DNA of 64,000 nt. It comes from AP-15 sp963789025 (GTDB lineage Bacteria; Pseudomonadota; Alphaproteobacteria; ATCC43930; CGMCC-115725). Below the pieces are notes generated by a model. The model made no database searches. It was not told the DNA's origin and saw only the letters and a list, made by a program, of their open reading frames with translations. The stretch covers positions 1-64,000 of the forward strand of contig CAWBIT010000008.1 in the NCBI GenBank assembly GCA_963789025.1. The letters run 5' to 3'. Each line of letters starts with the position of its first letter. Positions within the stretch are counted from its first letter, which is position 1. The translations under genes and the position numbers were made by a program. Positions 17,197 to 25,720 of the stretch are shown here, piece after piece.

Positions 17197-18975
17197 ATGG
17201 ACACGCTCGCCGCGACCGACATCTTCCTGTTCGAAGGCTTCCGACTCGACCGGCGCGGGGGCGGCCTGTTCCGAGCGGATGAGCACGGCGGCCTCGTTCC
17301 AGTCGTAATCGGCTCGCGCGCTCTCGACATTCTCGGCATGCTCGTTGAGCGGGCAGGAGATCTGGTCTCGAAAGACGAGCTCATCGCTGCCGTCTGGCCA
17401 GGAACAGTGGTCGAGGACAGCAACCTGACCGTTCAGATATCGGCGCTTCGCAGGGTCCTCGATGACGGCCGGGCAGATGGCAGCTGCATCCGAACAGCCC
17501 CCGGCCGTGGGTATCGTCTTGTCTTGGCGGTAACGCGGATCGAGCCCGATGCGCGAGCCGGTGCCGCAGGAGATCCCCGCGGTGACGGCCACACGAACGG
17601 CGTCGCGGATAATCGATTACCGGCCGTGACCGCTCCGACGCCGACTGGTGCAGGTCCGCACTCGCTTCGCCGCGGCATTGGAGCCGCCCTGATAGTGCTT
17701 GCCTTGGCCGGGTTGGGGATCGCCGCCGACTTCCGATGGTTCGGTGGCGCCCGCTCTCCGCCACACCTGTCGATGGTGGTGCTGCCCTTTACCAATCTAG
17801 GCAATGATCCTGGTCAGGAATATTTCGTCGATGCGATCACCGACGATCTGACCACCGACCTATCGCGAATTTCCGGCAGCTTTGTGATCGCCCCAAGCAC
17901 TGCGTCAACCTTTAAGGGCAAAGCCGTCGACGTGAAGCAGATCGGCCGTGAACTCGGCGTTCGCTATGTCCTCGAGGGGAGCGTCTGGCGGAGTGGTGAC
18001 CAAATCCGGGTCAACGTGCAATTGGTCGATGCAGAAAGCGGCGCGGAGCTCTGGGCGGACCGCTTCGAGACCGATAGGGCGAACCTGGCAGAAGCGCAGG
18101 CGGAGATCACCGGCCGTCTCGCGCGGACCCTCAACGTAGAACTCATCGAGTCGGCCAGTCGCCGGATCGAGTTGGAAAAGGTTCTGGACCCTGACGCACG
18201 CGACCTCGTTATGCGCGGTTTCGCTCTATACAACCGACCGAGTGCCGCTTCCACCCGACAAGAGGCGCTGCACGCTTTCGAGCGGGCGCTCCAGATCGAT
18301 CCGCGATCGATCGACGCGCGGGTCGGCATCGGAGTGATCTTAACCACCGGGGTGGGCTCAGGGTTCAGCAGCTCCGTCCAGCAGGATGAAGCACACGCCG
18401 AAGCGTTGTTGCGCGAAGCCCTCGAACGCGATCCGAACAGCGCGATGGCGCATGAAGTAATGGGAATGCTGCGCCGGTTCCAAAATCGGTTGACGGAATC
18501 ACGCATTGAATTGGAGACAGCGGTCGCGCTCGACCGCAACGACGCCCACGCCTGGCTGAACCTCGGTCAGACATTGATGTTCCTCGGACGACCGAAGGAG
18601 GGCATCACGGCGATTGATAATGCGGCGCGGCTGGATGGACTCTCACCTAACCCGGGCTTTACTCATTGGTCATTGGGGGTCTGCCAGCTCCTATTGGGCC
18701 ACGTGGCCGAGGCTACGGATTTCCTCCGCAAGGCGCGCACGGAGAATCCCCGAATTTATTTTTTTCATCTTTACCTTGCCGGAGCGCTTGGCCTCGATGA
18801 CGATCTCGACGAGGCGAAGACCGCACTGGCCGATGCAATCAAGCTAAAGCCGGAAGTCGGCTCGATGGCGCAATGGCGTGCCTATCAACCCTGGATCACA
18901 AACCCCCAGCAGTGGGCACTGCGCGAGAAGACTGTGAATGTCGGGTTGCGCCGCGCCGGCTTCCCCGACGAGTAA
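17197..18975 (+). CDS. CadC-like winged-helix regulator with TM, TolB-like and TPR domains
   Basis: A one-component regulator of 592 aa. An OmpR/PhoB-type winged helix spans residues 8-105 (IGSRALDILGMLVERAG, GTVVEDSNLTVQISALRRVL, GRGYRLVLAV). A linker and one membrane helix follow (about 158-176, GAALIVLALAGLGIAAD), then a periplasmic TolB N-terminal-like domain (SMVVLPFTNLGNDPGQEYFV, DLTTDLSRISGSFVIAPSTA, YVLEGSVWRSGDQIRVNVQL) and TPR-like repeats to the end (HAWLNLGQTLMFLGRPKEGI). This architecture is frequent in rhizobia-type genomes, often beside a class III cyclase version. The signal it senses is unknown. It is divergent from the secreted protein gene and its stop directly abuts the Ldh remnant. 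Confidence 0.85.
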   Translation: MDTLAATDIFLFEGFRLDRRGGGLFRADEHGGLVPVVIGSRALDILGMLVERAGDLVSKDELIAAVWPGTVVEDSNLTVQISALRRVLDDGRADGSCIRTAPGRGYRLVLAVTRIEPDARAGAAGDPRGDGHTNGVADNRLPAVTAPTPTGAGPHSLRRGIGAALIVLALAGLGIAADFRWFGGARSPPHLSMVVLPFTNLGNDPGQEYFVDAITDDLTTDLSRISGSFVIAPSTASTFKGKAVDVKQIGRELGVRYVLEGSVWRSGDQIRVNVQLVDAESGAELWADRFETDRANLAEAQAEITGRLARTLNVELIESASRRIELEKVLDPDARDLVMRGFALYNRPSAASTRQEALHAFERALQIDPRSIDARVGIGVILTTGVGSGFSSSVQQDEAHAEALLREALERDPNSAMAHEVMGMLRRFQNRLTESRIELETAVALDRNDAHAWLNLGQTLMFLGRPKEGITAIDNAARLDGLSPNPGFTHWSLGVCQLLLGHVAEATDFLRKARTENPRIYFFHLYLAGALGLDDDLDEAKTALADAIKLKPEVGSMAQWRAYQPWITNPQQWALREKTVNVGLRRAGFPDE

Positions 18976-18978
18976 GCG

Positions 18979-19161
18979 CGCCGCCCCACCGCTGGCCCGC
19001 TGGACGAGCCCGTCCTGATGCCCGGCGACCGCGAGGTCCTCACCCGCGCCGATCGCGTCGCCCACGGCGTGCCGATCGACGACGAGACCTGGCGCGAGCT
19101 CACCGCCACCGCCCGCGGCATCAATGTGCTGGTCGAGGCGCCCCGATCGCAGCTGGAGTGA
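18979..19161 (+). pseudogene. 3' remnant of a second Ldh-family dehydrogenase gene
   Basis: About 60 codons with no start. The frame reads LDEPVLMPGDREVLTRADRV, then AHGVPIDDETWRELTATARG and INVLVEAPRSQLE, stop at 19159-19161. This aligns along its length with the C-terminus of the intact gene at 15335-16417 (DQPVLIPGDPERRTRAERIV, NGVPIDDETWRELTVAARAI). Divergence (roughly two thirds identical residues by eye) argues against a recent duplication. The homology begins within about 5 nt of the stop of the CadC-like gene. The block 16411-18975 therefore sits between an intact gene and a copy of that gene's 3' end, as if inserted into, or recombined with, a tandem paralog. Confidence 0.8.
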
Positions 19162-19518
19162 GAACGGCGTATCCGTTCATTGCGAGTTGGGGACCAGCCG
19201 ATGCGGCCGACCGACCCTGGATGAAACCGTGCGTGGGCCTCTGTTCCGGCGAAAGCCGGGACCCATCTATCCCCGTCTCGTGCCGCCGAGGGATGGACCC
19301 CGGCTTTCGCCGGGGAAGCGTTCAATATGGTCTGTCGTCACGAACCGCTTTGTTTCTTGTTAATGCAGCGAAGCAATCTGGGGCTGCGGGGGGCTCGTCC
19401 GGTCGAGATCGCTTCGTCACTGCGCTCCTCGCGATGACGACGGCTGCGTCTCGCGAGCGCGGTGCTGTCAGGCAAGTGAACGCCGGTTAGCCATTGGCAT
19501 CCCCGTTCGTTGGACCGC
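19162..19518. repeat. Non-coding gap with GAAAGCCGGG-type repeats (family B)
   Basis: 357 bp without a credible gene. It holds GGCGAAAGCCGGGACCCATC at about 19240 and its rough inverse GGACCCCGGCTTTCGCCGGG at about 19297. A second repeat type, CGCTTCGTCACTGCGCTCCT, begins near 19410. Related family B sequence is at 22170, 41110 and 54165. Confidence 0.65.
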
Positions 19519-20520
19519 TCAGTGCAGCCGCACCTCGCTGCACGCGGCCCAGTGGCCCGGCCGCAATTCGCGCAGTTCGGGCCGATCCTGCTTGCACCGC
19601 TCGACCGCGATCGGGCAGCGCGGGTGGAAGACGCAGCCCGAGGGCGGGTTGATCGGGCTCGGGACCTCGCCCTTGACCGGCCGGAAAATGCGCTCCGCCT
19701 CGACTGTCGGATCGGGCACCGGCACTGCCGCCAGCAATGCCTGCGTGTAAGGGTGCAGCGGGTTGTCGAAGAGCTCGTCGCAGGCCGCGAGCTCGACGAT
19801 GCGGCCGAGATACATGACCGCGACACGCTGGCAGAGATGCCGAACCACCGAGAGGTCGTGGGCGATGAACAGATAGGTCAGGCCGAATTTCTCGCGAAGA
19901 TCCTCGAGCAGGTTGATAACCTGAGCCTGGATCGACACATCGAGCGCCGAGACGGCCTCGTCGCAGACGATGAATTCGGGTTCCAGGGCAAGAGCGCGGG
20001 CGATCCCGACGCGCTGGCGCTGGCCGCCCGACATTTCATGCGGGTAACGGTCGGCGAATTTCGGGTCGAGGCCGCAGACCGACAATAGCTCGCGCACGCG
20101 GGCGGTGCGCCGCGCCGGGTTGCGCTCGAGCCCATGCACCATGATCGGCTCGGCAATGATTTCGCCGACTTTCATGCGCGGGTTCAGCGAGCTGTAGGGG
20201 TCCTGGAAAATGACCTGGATGCGGCGCCGCAGCGCCACGAGATCTCTGCGTTCGAGCTTGGCGATATCGAGGCCGTTGTAGAGGATCGCGCCGGCGGTCG
20301 GTTTTTCGAGCCGCAGGATGCAGCGTCCGGTCGTGGTCTTGCCGCAGCCGCTCTCGCCGACCAGCCCCAGGGTCTCGCCGCGCCGCACAGTGAAATCGAT
20401 CCCGTCGACGGCCTTCACCTCACCGACTTTTCGGTTGATGACGATCCCTTCGGTAACCGGGAAGTGCATCTGCAATCCCCTGACTTCGAGGAGCGGATGG
20501 GGGTCCGGGGTCACCGTCAT
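19519..20520 (-). CDS. Peptide ABC transporter ATP-binding protein, OppF/DppF type
   Basis: A 333-residue cytoplasmic ATPase that energises peptide uptake as the OppF-type partner of an OppD. Walker A is GLVGESGCGKTTTGR; the Q-loop region is QVIFQDPYSSLNPR; the signature MSGGQRQRVGIARAL; Walker B FIVCDEAVSALD, where the usual DEPVSALD has Ala for Pro. The C-terminal oligopeptide domain carries SGCVFHPRCPIAVERCKQD, cysteines that bind an iron-sulfur cluster in some Opp/Dpp ATPases. The ATG at 20518-20520 overlaps the stop of the upstream binding protein by ATGA, so translation is probably coupled. It is the last gene of a minus-strand cluster that begins with OppD at 28393 and has no permease gene. 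Confidence 0.92.
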   Translation of the reverse strand: MTVTPDPHPLLEVRGLQMHFPVTEGIVINRKVGEVKAVDGIDFTVRRGETLGLVGESGCGKTTTGRCILRLEKPTAGAILYNGLDIAKLERRDLVALRRRIQVIFQDPYSSLNPRMKVGEIIAEPIMVHGLERNPARRTARVRELLSVCGLDPKFADRYPHEMSGGQRQRVGIARALALEPEFIVCDEAVSALDVSIQAQVINLLEDLREKFGLTYLFIAHDLSVVRHLCQRVAVMYLGRIVELAACDELFDNPLHPYTQALLAAVPVPDPTVEAERIFRPVKGEVPSPINPPSGCVFHPRCPIAVERCKQDRPELRELRPGHWAACSEVRLH

Positions 20521-22127
20521 TTGTCCAGCCAAATGGTGCCGAGGTCTTGGTTGACGTAATGGCTGGGACCGATTTTCCAGCCTTTGACATAGGACCGGTA
20601 CGGCACGATCCGCTGCCACCACAGCAGGTAGATCGCATGGGCCTGATCGTCCAGGACGTATTTGTTGAACTCGAGCAGATCGGCGTGCTGCTTGGCCTTG
20701 TCGAGTTCGCGTAGCTGCCGGTCGTACATTTCGATTTCTTTCGGATCGTCGAACTGCCCGTAGTTCGAGCTAGAGACCGAATGCGGCAGGTATTTGCCGA
20801 CGTCGGCGAGCGGATTGACGACGTTCTGGCAGTTACCCTCGGTGCCGACGTCGAAGTTGCCGCTGCGCAGCGCCTCGAACCATGGCCCAGTCGGCAAAAC
20901 CCGCTGGGTTACGTGCAGTCCGATCTTGCTCCACTGGTCGACGACCCAGATCCCATAGTATTTGTAGGGCTGATCGACATTGCGGTTCAGCAGTTCGAAC
21001 TGGAGCCCCTCGGCTCCGGCCTCCTTCAGCAAGCGTCGCGCCTCGGCCCGCGACTTTTCGATGTCGGGCCAATAACCGGCGATCTGCTGCAGCTCTTCCT
21101 TGGTCGGGGCGAGCGGCGAGTCTGGGAAAGTGAGGCCGCCGACCGTGTGCACGACCGCGATCTTGGACAGCTCCGGTGCGCTCCCCCAGCGGTCGATAGC
21201 CAAGGTCAGGGCGCGCCGGACCCGGACATCGTCAAACGGCTTGCGCTTGTGGTTCGGAGTTATCACTCCGCCGCAGTTCCAGTCGCTGGTCTGGACGGTA
21301 ATCTTGTCGCCCAGCGCCTTTTTCAGCTCGTCGACCGTGGCGGGCGGAAAGCCGCGAAATTCGATTGCGGCGCGGTCGGCGCGGATCGCCTCGACCCGTA
21401 CCGCCTGCTTGTCGGCGTATATCCCGGTAAAACCGTCAAGATAGGGCAACCCCGCGCGGAAGTAGCCGGGGTTGCGCTCACCCTTGATCGATTGGCCTAC
21501 ATCGTAGCTGACGAATTTGAACGGGCCGGAGCCGAGAATGTTCTTTTCGTACCAGTGCGGGTCCTTGTCGAGGATCGCCTTTTTATAGATCCAGGCATAG
21601 GGGTCGGCTAATGCCGGCAGAAACGCGTCGGTGGCGAATTTCAGCCGGAAAACCACGGTGGCCGGATCGGCGGCCTCGACTTTGTCCACCATCACGAAGT
21701 TACTCTGCCGCGCGCTGATGACGCCCTGCGGCGGGAAGATGATCTCATTCCAGCTCGCCGCGACATCCTCCGCGGTCAATGGCGAGCCGTCGGTGAATTT
21801 GACCCCGTCGCGGATCTTGAAGGTGTAAGTCTTGCCGTCGTCGGTCGGCTTCGGCATCGCCGTGCACAGATCGCAGACGAGATCGTCGATCTTGCCCGGA
21901 TCGTAGGGGTTGGCCCGGATCAAGACGCTGTAGAACGGCGCGGCCGAATGGATTGTCGCATAAGTCTCCTCGCGATGCGCATCAAAGCTCGGCGGCGCGT
22001 CAGCCGGGATCATGTAAGTCAAAGTGCCGCCGCGTTTTGGCTCCTCGTCGGCTACTGCGGGCGCCGCAATCGACAGTGCGCTGAGCAAAACCGCGGCCGC
22101 CGCCGATTTTCCCATTGGCTGTCTCAA
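20517..22127 (-). CDS. Peptide ABC transporter substrate-binding protein, copy A
   Basis: A family 5 extracellular solute-binding protein. I chose the TTG at 22127: AGGGAGA lies 6 nt upstream and the product has a good signal (RQPMGKSAAAAVLLSALSIA, cleavage near AVADEEP), about 536 aa. An ATG at 22115 lacks close spacing to that site. The mature protein begins KRGGTLTYMIPADAPPSFDA. A Cys pair CDLCTAMPKP occurs early, then the family blocks DGVKFTDGSPLTAEDVAAS and NILGSGPFKFVSYDVGQSIK. It ends DLGTIWLDK. It is one of four adjacent paralogs (A-D) between OppD and OppF and overlaps OppF by 4 bp. Ligand unknown; peptides or other amines are plausible. Confidence 0.9.
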   Translation of the reverse strand: MRQPMGKSAAAAVLLSALSIAAPAVADEEPKRGGTLTYMIPADAPPSFDAHREETYATIHSAAPFYSVLIRANPYDPGKIDDLVCDLCTAMPKPTDDGKTYTFKIRDGVKFTDGSPLTAEDVAASWNEIIFPPQGVISARQSNFVMVDKVEAADPATVVFRLKFATDAFLPALADPYAWIYKKAILDKDPHWYEKNILGSGPFKFVSYDVGQSIKGERNPGYFRAGLPYLDGFTGIYADKQAVRVEAIRADRAAIEFRGFPPATVDELKKALGDKITVQTSDWNCGGVITPNHKRKPFDDVRVRRALTLAIDRWGSAPELSKIAVVHTVGGLTFPDSPLAPTKEELQQIAGYWPDIEKSRAEARRLLKEAGAEGLQFELLNRNVDQPYKYYGIWVVDQWSKIGLHVTQRVLPTGPWFEALRSGNFDVGTEGNCQNVVNPLADVGKYLPHSVSSSNYGQFDDPKEIEMYDRQLRELDKAKQHADLLEFNKYVLDDQAHAIYLLWWQRIVPYRSYVKGWKIGPSHYVNQDLGTIWLDK

Positions 22128-22169
22128 ATTAGATCTCCCTGCGCCCAGACGGCCCTGTTTCGCCATACC

Positions 22170-22262
22170 GGCCCCCGGGTCCGGCCTTTGGCCGGCCCGA
22201 GGACAGGCTCCGGCCGGTGCCCATTTCAGCCATGGGTCCCGGCCTTCCGCCGGGATGACGAG
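22170..22262. repeat. Inverted GC-rich repeat (family B)
   Basis: CCGGGTCCGGCCTTTGGCCG and CATGGGTCCCGGCCTTCCGC contain self-complementary GGCC-rich arms. It lies between binding-protein copies B and A and may be an mRNA-stabilising or attenuating hairpin. Confidence 0.6.
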
Positions 22263-22284
22263 TAGCTTGTTTTCGCATTGATTT

Positions 22285-23883
22285 TTATCTGTCGAGCCAA
22301 ATCGTTGCCAGATCCTGATTAATGAAATGCGTCAGGGCGATCTTGAAGCTCTTCACATAGGAACGGTACGGCACGATGCGGTGCCACCACAGGACCCAGA
22401 TCATGTGCGCCTCGTCGTCCAGCACGAGCTTTTCGAACCGGCGCATCAGCGCCCGCTGCCGCGCGGGGTCGGTCTCGCGCAGCATTTTTTCGTAGATATC
22501 GACCTCCTGCGGGTCGTCGTAATTTCCGTAATTCTCACTGTCGACCGAGGCGGGCAGGGCCTTCTGCACGTCGAGCAGCGGGTTGACCATGCCGTGCCCG
22601 GGGGCCTCGAGAACAACATCAAAATCGCCGTTTCGCATCGCCTCGAACCAAGGTCCGGTAGGCAAAACTCGTTGCTTCGCATGCAGCCCGATCTTGCTCC
22701 ATTGATCGACCAGCCAGGTCGCGACGTATTTATAGGGCTGGTCGACATTGCGGTTGAGAAGCTCGAAGGAGAGCCCTTCGGCCCCAGCCTCCTGCAACAG
22801 GCGCTTGGCTTCGGCCCGCGACTTCTCGATATCCGGCCAATACCCGGCCGTCTGTTCGAGCTCTTGCCGGGTCGCCGCCAATGGGGAGTCCGGAAACACG
22901 ATACCGCCGACCGTCTTGACGATCGCGATTTTCGACAGTGCCGGCGCGTCGTGCCAGCGGTCGATCGCCAGGCTCAGAGCCCGGCGTACGCGTGGGTCGT
23001 CGAATGGTTTGCGCTTGTGGTTGGGCGTCACCGCGCTGGCGACATTCCAGTCGCTTTCCTGCACCGTGATCTTGTCGCCGAGCGCCTTGACGAGCTCGTC
23101 GCGCGCCGAGGGCGGCATGCTGCGGAATTCGATGGCAGCCCGGTCGCTGCGGATCGCCTCGACCCGCACGGCCTGCTTGTCGGCATAGATCCCGGTGAAG
23201 CCGTCGAGGTAGGGCCGGCCTTTATGGTAATAATCGGCGTTCTTCTCGCCCTTGATCGACTGGCCGACCTGATAATCGACGAATTTGAACGGGCCGGAGC
23301 CGAGTATGTTCTTCTCGTACCAGCGGGGATCCTTGTCGAGAACTTCTTTTTTGTAGATGAAGTTGAACGGGTCGGCGAGCGCCGGCAGAAACGCGCTGGT
23401 CGCGAATTTGAGGTGAAAGACGACGGTGGCCGGGTCGGGCGCCTCGACCTTGTCGACCATCAGATAATTGCTGGAGCGCGCGCTCAATTGGCCGTTGGCC
23501 GGAAAAATGATCTTATTGTAGCTCGCAGCCACATCGGCGGCGGTCAATGACGATCCGTCGTGAAATTTGACGTCCTGGCGGATCTTGAATGCGTAAGTCT
23601 TGCCGTCGTCGGTCGGCTGCGGCAGCTCGGTGCATAGATCGCAGACGAAATGGGTTATGTCCGCCGGGTTTTCGGGGTTGACGCGGATCAGCACGCTGTA
23701 GAACGGCGCGACCGAATGCACTGTCGCGTAGGTGCTCTCGCGGTGCCCATCGAAGCTCGGCGGTGCGTCGGCCGGGATCATGTAGGTGAGCATGCCGCCG
23801 TATTTCGGCTCCTCGTCCGCTATTGCCGGTATCGCCAGGAAAACCGATGCAATAAGCACCATCCTGCCAGAGCGGGTTGTCAC
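22285..23883 (-). CDS. Peptide ABC transporter substrate-binding protein, copy B
   Basis: The second of four adjacent family 5 binding proteins. The likely start is the GTG at 23883 (VTTRSGRMVLIASVFLAIPA, a Sec signal, then IADEEPKYGG), giving about 532 aa; an ATG at 23862 is possible, and the frame further upstream only translates repeat DNA. The early Cys pair is CDLCTELPQP. Shared blocks are SGPFKFVDYQVGQSIKGEKN, YLDGFTGIYADKQAVRVEAI and the end DLATIWLDR. It differs from the others in the pocket-side stretch GHGMVNPLLDVQKALPASV, so ligand preference may have shifted. The start region abuts a repeat block that probably replaced its original leader. Confidence 0.88.
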   Translation of the reverse strand: MTTRSGRMVLIASVFLAIPAIADEEPKYGGMLTYMIPADAPPSFDGHRESTYATVHSVAPFYSVLIRVNPENPADITHFVCDLCTELPQPTDDGKTYAFKIRQDVKFHDGSSLTAADVAASYNKIIFPANGQLSARSSNYLMVDKVEAPDPATVVFHLKFATSAFLPALADPFNFIYKKEVLDKDPRWYEKNILGSGPFKFVDYQVGQSIKGEKNADYYHKGRPYLDGFTGIYADKQAVRVEAIRSDRAAIEFRSMPPSARDELVKALGDKITVQESDWNVASAVTPNHKRKPFDDPRVRRALSLAIDRWHDAPALSKIAIVKTVGGIVFPDSPLAATRQELEQTAGYWPDIEKSRAEAKRLLQEAGAEGLSFELLNRNVDQPYKYVATWLVDQWSKIGLHAKQRVLPTGPWFEAMRNGDFDVVLEAPGHGMVNPLLDVQKALPASVDSENYGNYDDPQEVDIYEKMLRETDPARQRALMRRFEKLVLDDEAHMIWVLWWHRIVPYRSYVKSFKIALTHFINQDLATIWLDR

Positions 23884-23889
23884 GGTATC

Positions 23890-24060
23890 GACCGCGCGAC
23901 CGAGCACCTCGCCCCGCCTGTGGGGAGAGGTCGGAAGACGCGCGTAGCGCGGCTTCCGGGTGAGGGGCAAACCGGCCTCCGGTTGCGGCGCCATCCCATT
24001 GCGAACCGGCCCCTCACCCCGACCCTCTCCCCGCAAGCGGGGCGAGGGAGCAGAACGGAG
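23890..24060. repeat. Palindromic repeat block (family A)
   Basis: Two oppositely oriented copies: CGCCCCGCCTGTGGGGAGAG near 23912 and CCCTCACCCCGACCCTCTCC followed by CCGCAAGCGGGGCGAGGGAG near 24040. It separates binding-protein copies C and B. Confidence 0.75.
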
Positions 24061-24076
24061 CGGTGTGGTTCCCCCC

Positions 24077-25678
24077 TTATTTGTCGAGCCATATGGTCGC
24101 CAGATCCTGATTGAGGTAATGACTGGGGCTGATCTTCCAGCCCTTGACATACGACCGGTAAGGCACCGTCCGGTACCACCAGAGCAGGAAGATCTCGTGC
24201 GCTTCCGTGTCGAGTACGTGCTTTTCGAATTCGCGCATCAGCGCCCGCTGCTTCGAGAAATCGCTCTCGCGCAGCATCTTGTCGTAGAGAGCAATCTCCT
24301 GCTTGTCGTCGAACTGCCCGTAGTTGGCGGCGTAATTCGGCAGGTATCGTTGCACGTCGAGCAGTGGATTGACGATGCTCTGGCAATTGCCGGCCAGGAC
24401 GGCGTCGAAGTTGCCTTGCCGCATGGCTTCGAACCACGGACCCGTCGGCACGACGCGTTGCGTGACGTGGAGTCCGATCTTGCTCCACTCGTCGATCACC
24501 CAGGTGGCGTTGTACTTGTAGGGCTGATCGACGTTGCGGTTTAAGAGCTCGAAGCTCAGTCCCTCGGCCCCCGCCTCTTTCAAGAGACGTCTTGCCTCGG
24601 CGCGCGACTTCTCGATGTCGAGCGAGAACCCGGCGATGTCCTGGAGTTCCTCCTTGTCCGCCGCCAGCGGCGAGCCGGGGAAGACGATGCCGCCCACCGT
24701 GTGGACGTTGGCGATCTTGGCGAGCTGCGGCGCGCCATGCCAGCGATCGATCGCCAAGGTCAGCGCGCGGCGCACCCGGGCATCGTCGAACGGCTTTTTC
24801 TTGTGGTTGGGCTCGACGAAACTGCCGCAATTCCAGTCGCTGGTTTGCACCGTGATCTTGTCGCCCAATGCACCGACAAGCTCGTCACGCACCGAGGGCG
24901 GGAAGCCGCGGAACTCGATCGCCGCGCGATCGGCGCGGATCGCGTCGACCCGCACCGCCTGCTTGTCGGCATAAATTCCGCTGAACCCGTCGAGATAAGG
25001 CAGACCCTTATGGTAATAGTCGGGGTTCTTTACGCCCTTTATCGACTGGCCGACTTGATATTCGACGAATTTGAACGGACCCGAGCCGAGGATATTCTTT
25101 TCGTACCAGCGCGGGTCTTTATCGAGAACTTCTTTTTTGTAAATCCAGCTGTAAGGATCGGCGAGCGCCGGCAAGAAGGCGCTCGTTGCGAACTTCAGAT
25201 GGAAGACCACGGTCGTCGGATCGGGCGCGTCGACCGTGTCGACCACTACGTAGTGGCTCTCGCGCGGGCTCAATACGCCCTCGGGCGGGTGGATGATGTG
25301 CTCCCAGCTCGCGGCCACGTCTGCGGCGGTGAGCGGCGAGCCGTCATGGAATTTGACGCCGTCGCGGATCTTGAACGTATAGGTCTTGCCGCCGTCGCTC
25401 GGCTGCGGCATTGCCGTGCACAGGTCGCAGACAAAGCCGGTGGTCGAGGACGGATCGTTGGGATCGACGCGGATCAGCACACTGTAGAACGGCGCCGCCG
25501 AGTGTATTGTGGCAAAGGTGGTTTCGCGGTGGGCATCAAAGCTCGGCGGCGCGTCCGCCGGGATCACGTAATTCAGAACGCCGCCATTTTTTGGGGTTTC
25601 CTGCGCCGGCACGGCACACGGCGCCCCAATCAGTAGGGCGCCGAGGCTCGCCGCCAGTGTCGCTGATCTCGCCTCCAT
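24077..25678 (-). CDS. Peptide ABC transporter substrate-binding protein, copy C
   Basis: The third paralog, 533 aa. The ATG at 25678 has GGAAGGAA 6-7 nt upstream; the signal peptide is MEARSATLAASLGALLIGAP with cleavage near AVPAQETP. The Cys pair is CDLCTAMPQP. Shared blocks are YEKNILGSGPFKFVEYQVGQ, YLDGFSGIYADKQAVRVDAI and DLATIWLDK. Copies A and C are alike in the stretch after the DWNCG motif, copy B differs there (DWNVAS). Close paralogy over the full length points to tandem duplication followed by divergence. It is 42 bp downstream of copy D. Confidence 0.92.
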   Translation of the reverse strand: MEARSATLAASLGALLIGAPCAVPAQETPKNGGVLNYVIPADAPPSFDAHRETTFATIHSAAPFYSVLIRVDPNDPSSTTGFVCDLCTAMPQPSDGGKTYTFKIRDGVKFHDGSPLTAADVAASWEHIIHPPEGVLSPRESHYVVVDTVDAPDPTTVVFHLKFATSAFLPALADPYSWIYKKEVLDKDPRWYEKNILGSGPFKFVEYQVGQSIKGVKNPDYYHKGLPYLDGFSGIYADKQAVRVDAIRADRAAIEFRGFPPSVRDELVGALGDKITVQTSDWNCGSFVEPNHKKKPFDDARVRRALTLAIDRWHGAPQLAKIANVHTVGGIVFPGSPLAADKEELQDIAGFSLDIEKSRAEARRLLKEAGAEGLSFELLNRNVDQPYKYNATWVIDEWSKIGLHVTQRVVPTGPWFEAMRQGNFDAVLAGNCQSIVNPLLDVQRYLPNYAANYGQFDDKQEIALYDKMLRESDFSKQRALMREFEKHVLDTEAHEIFLLWWYRTVPYRSYVKGWKISPSHYLNQDLATIWLDK

Positions 25679-25720
25679 CGGAATTCCTTCCGGTAAAGCC
25701 TTCTGTCCGTTATAAATTTG

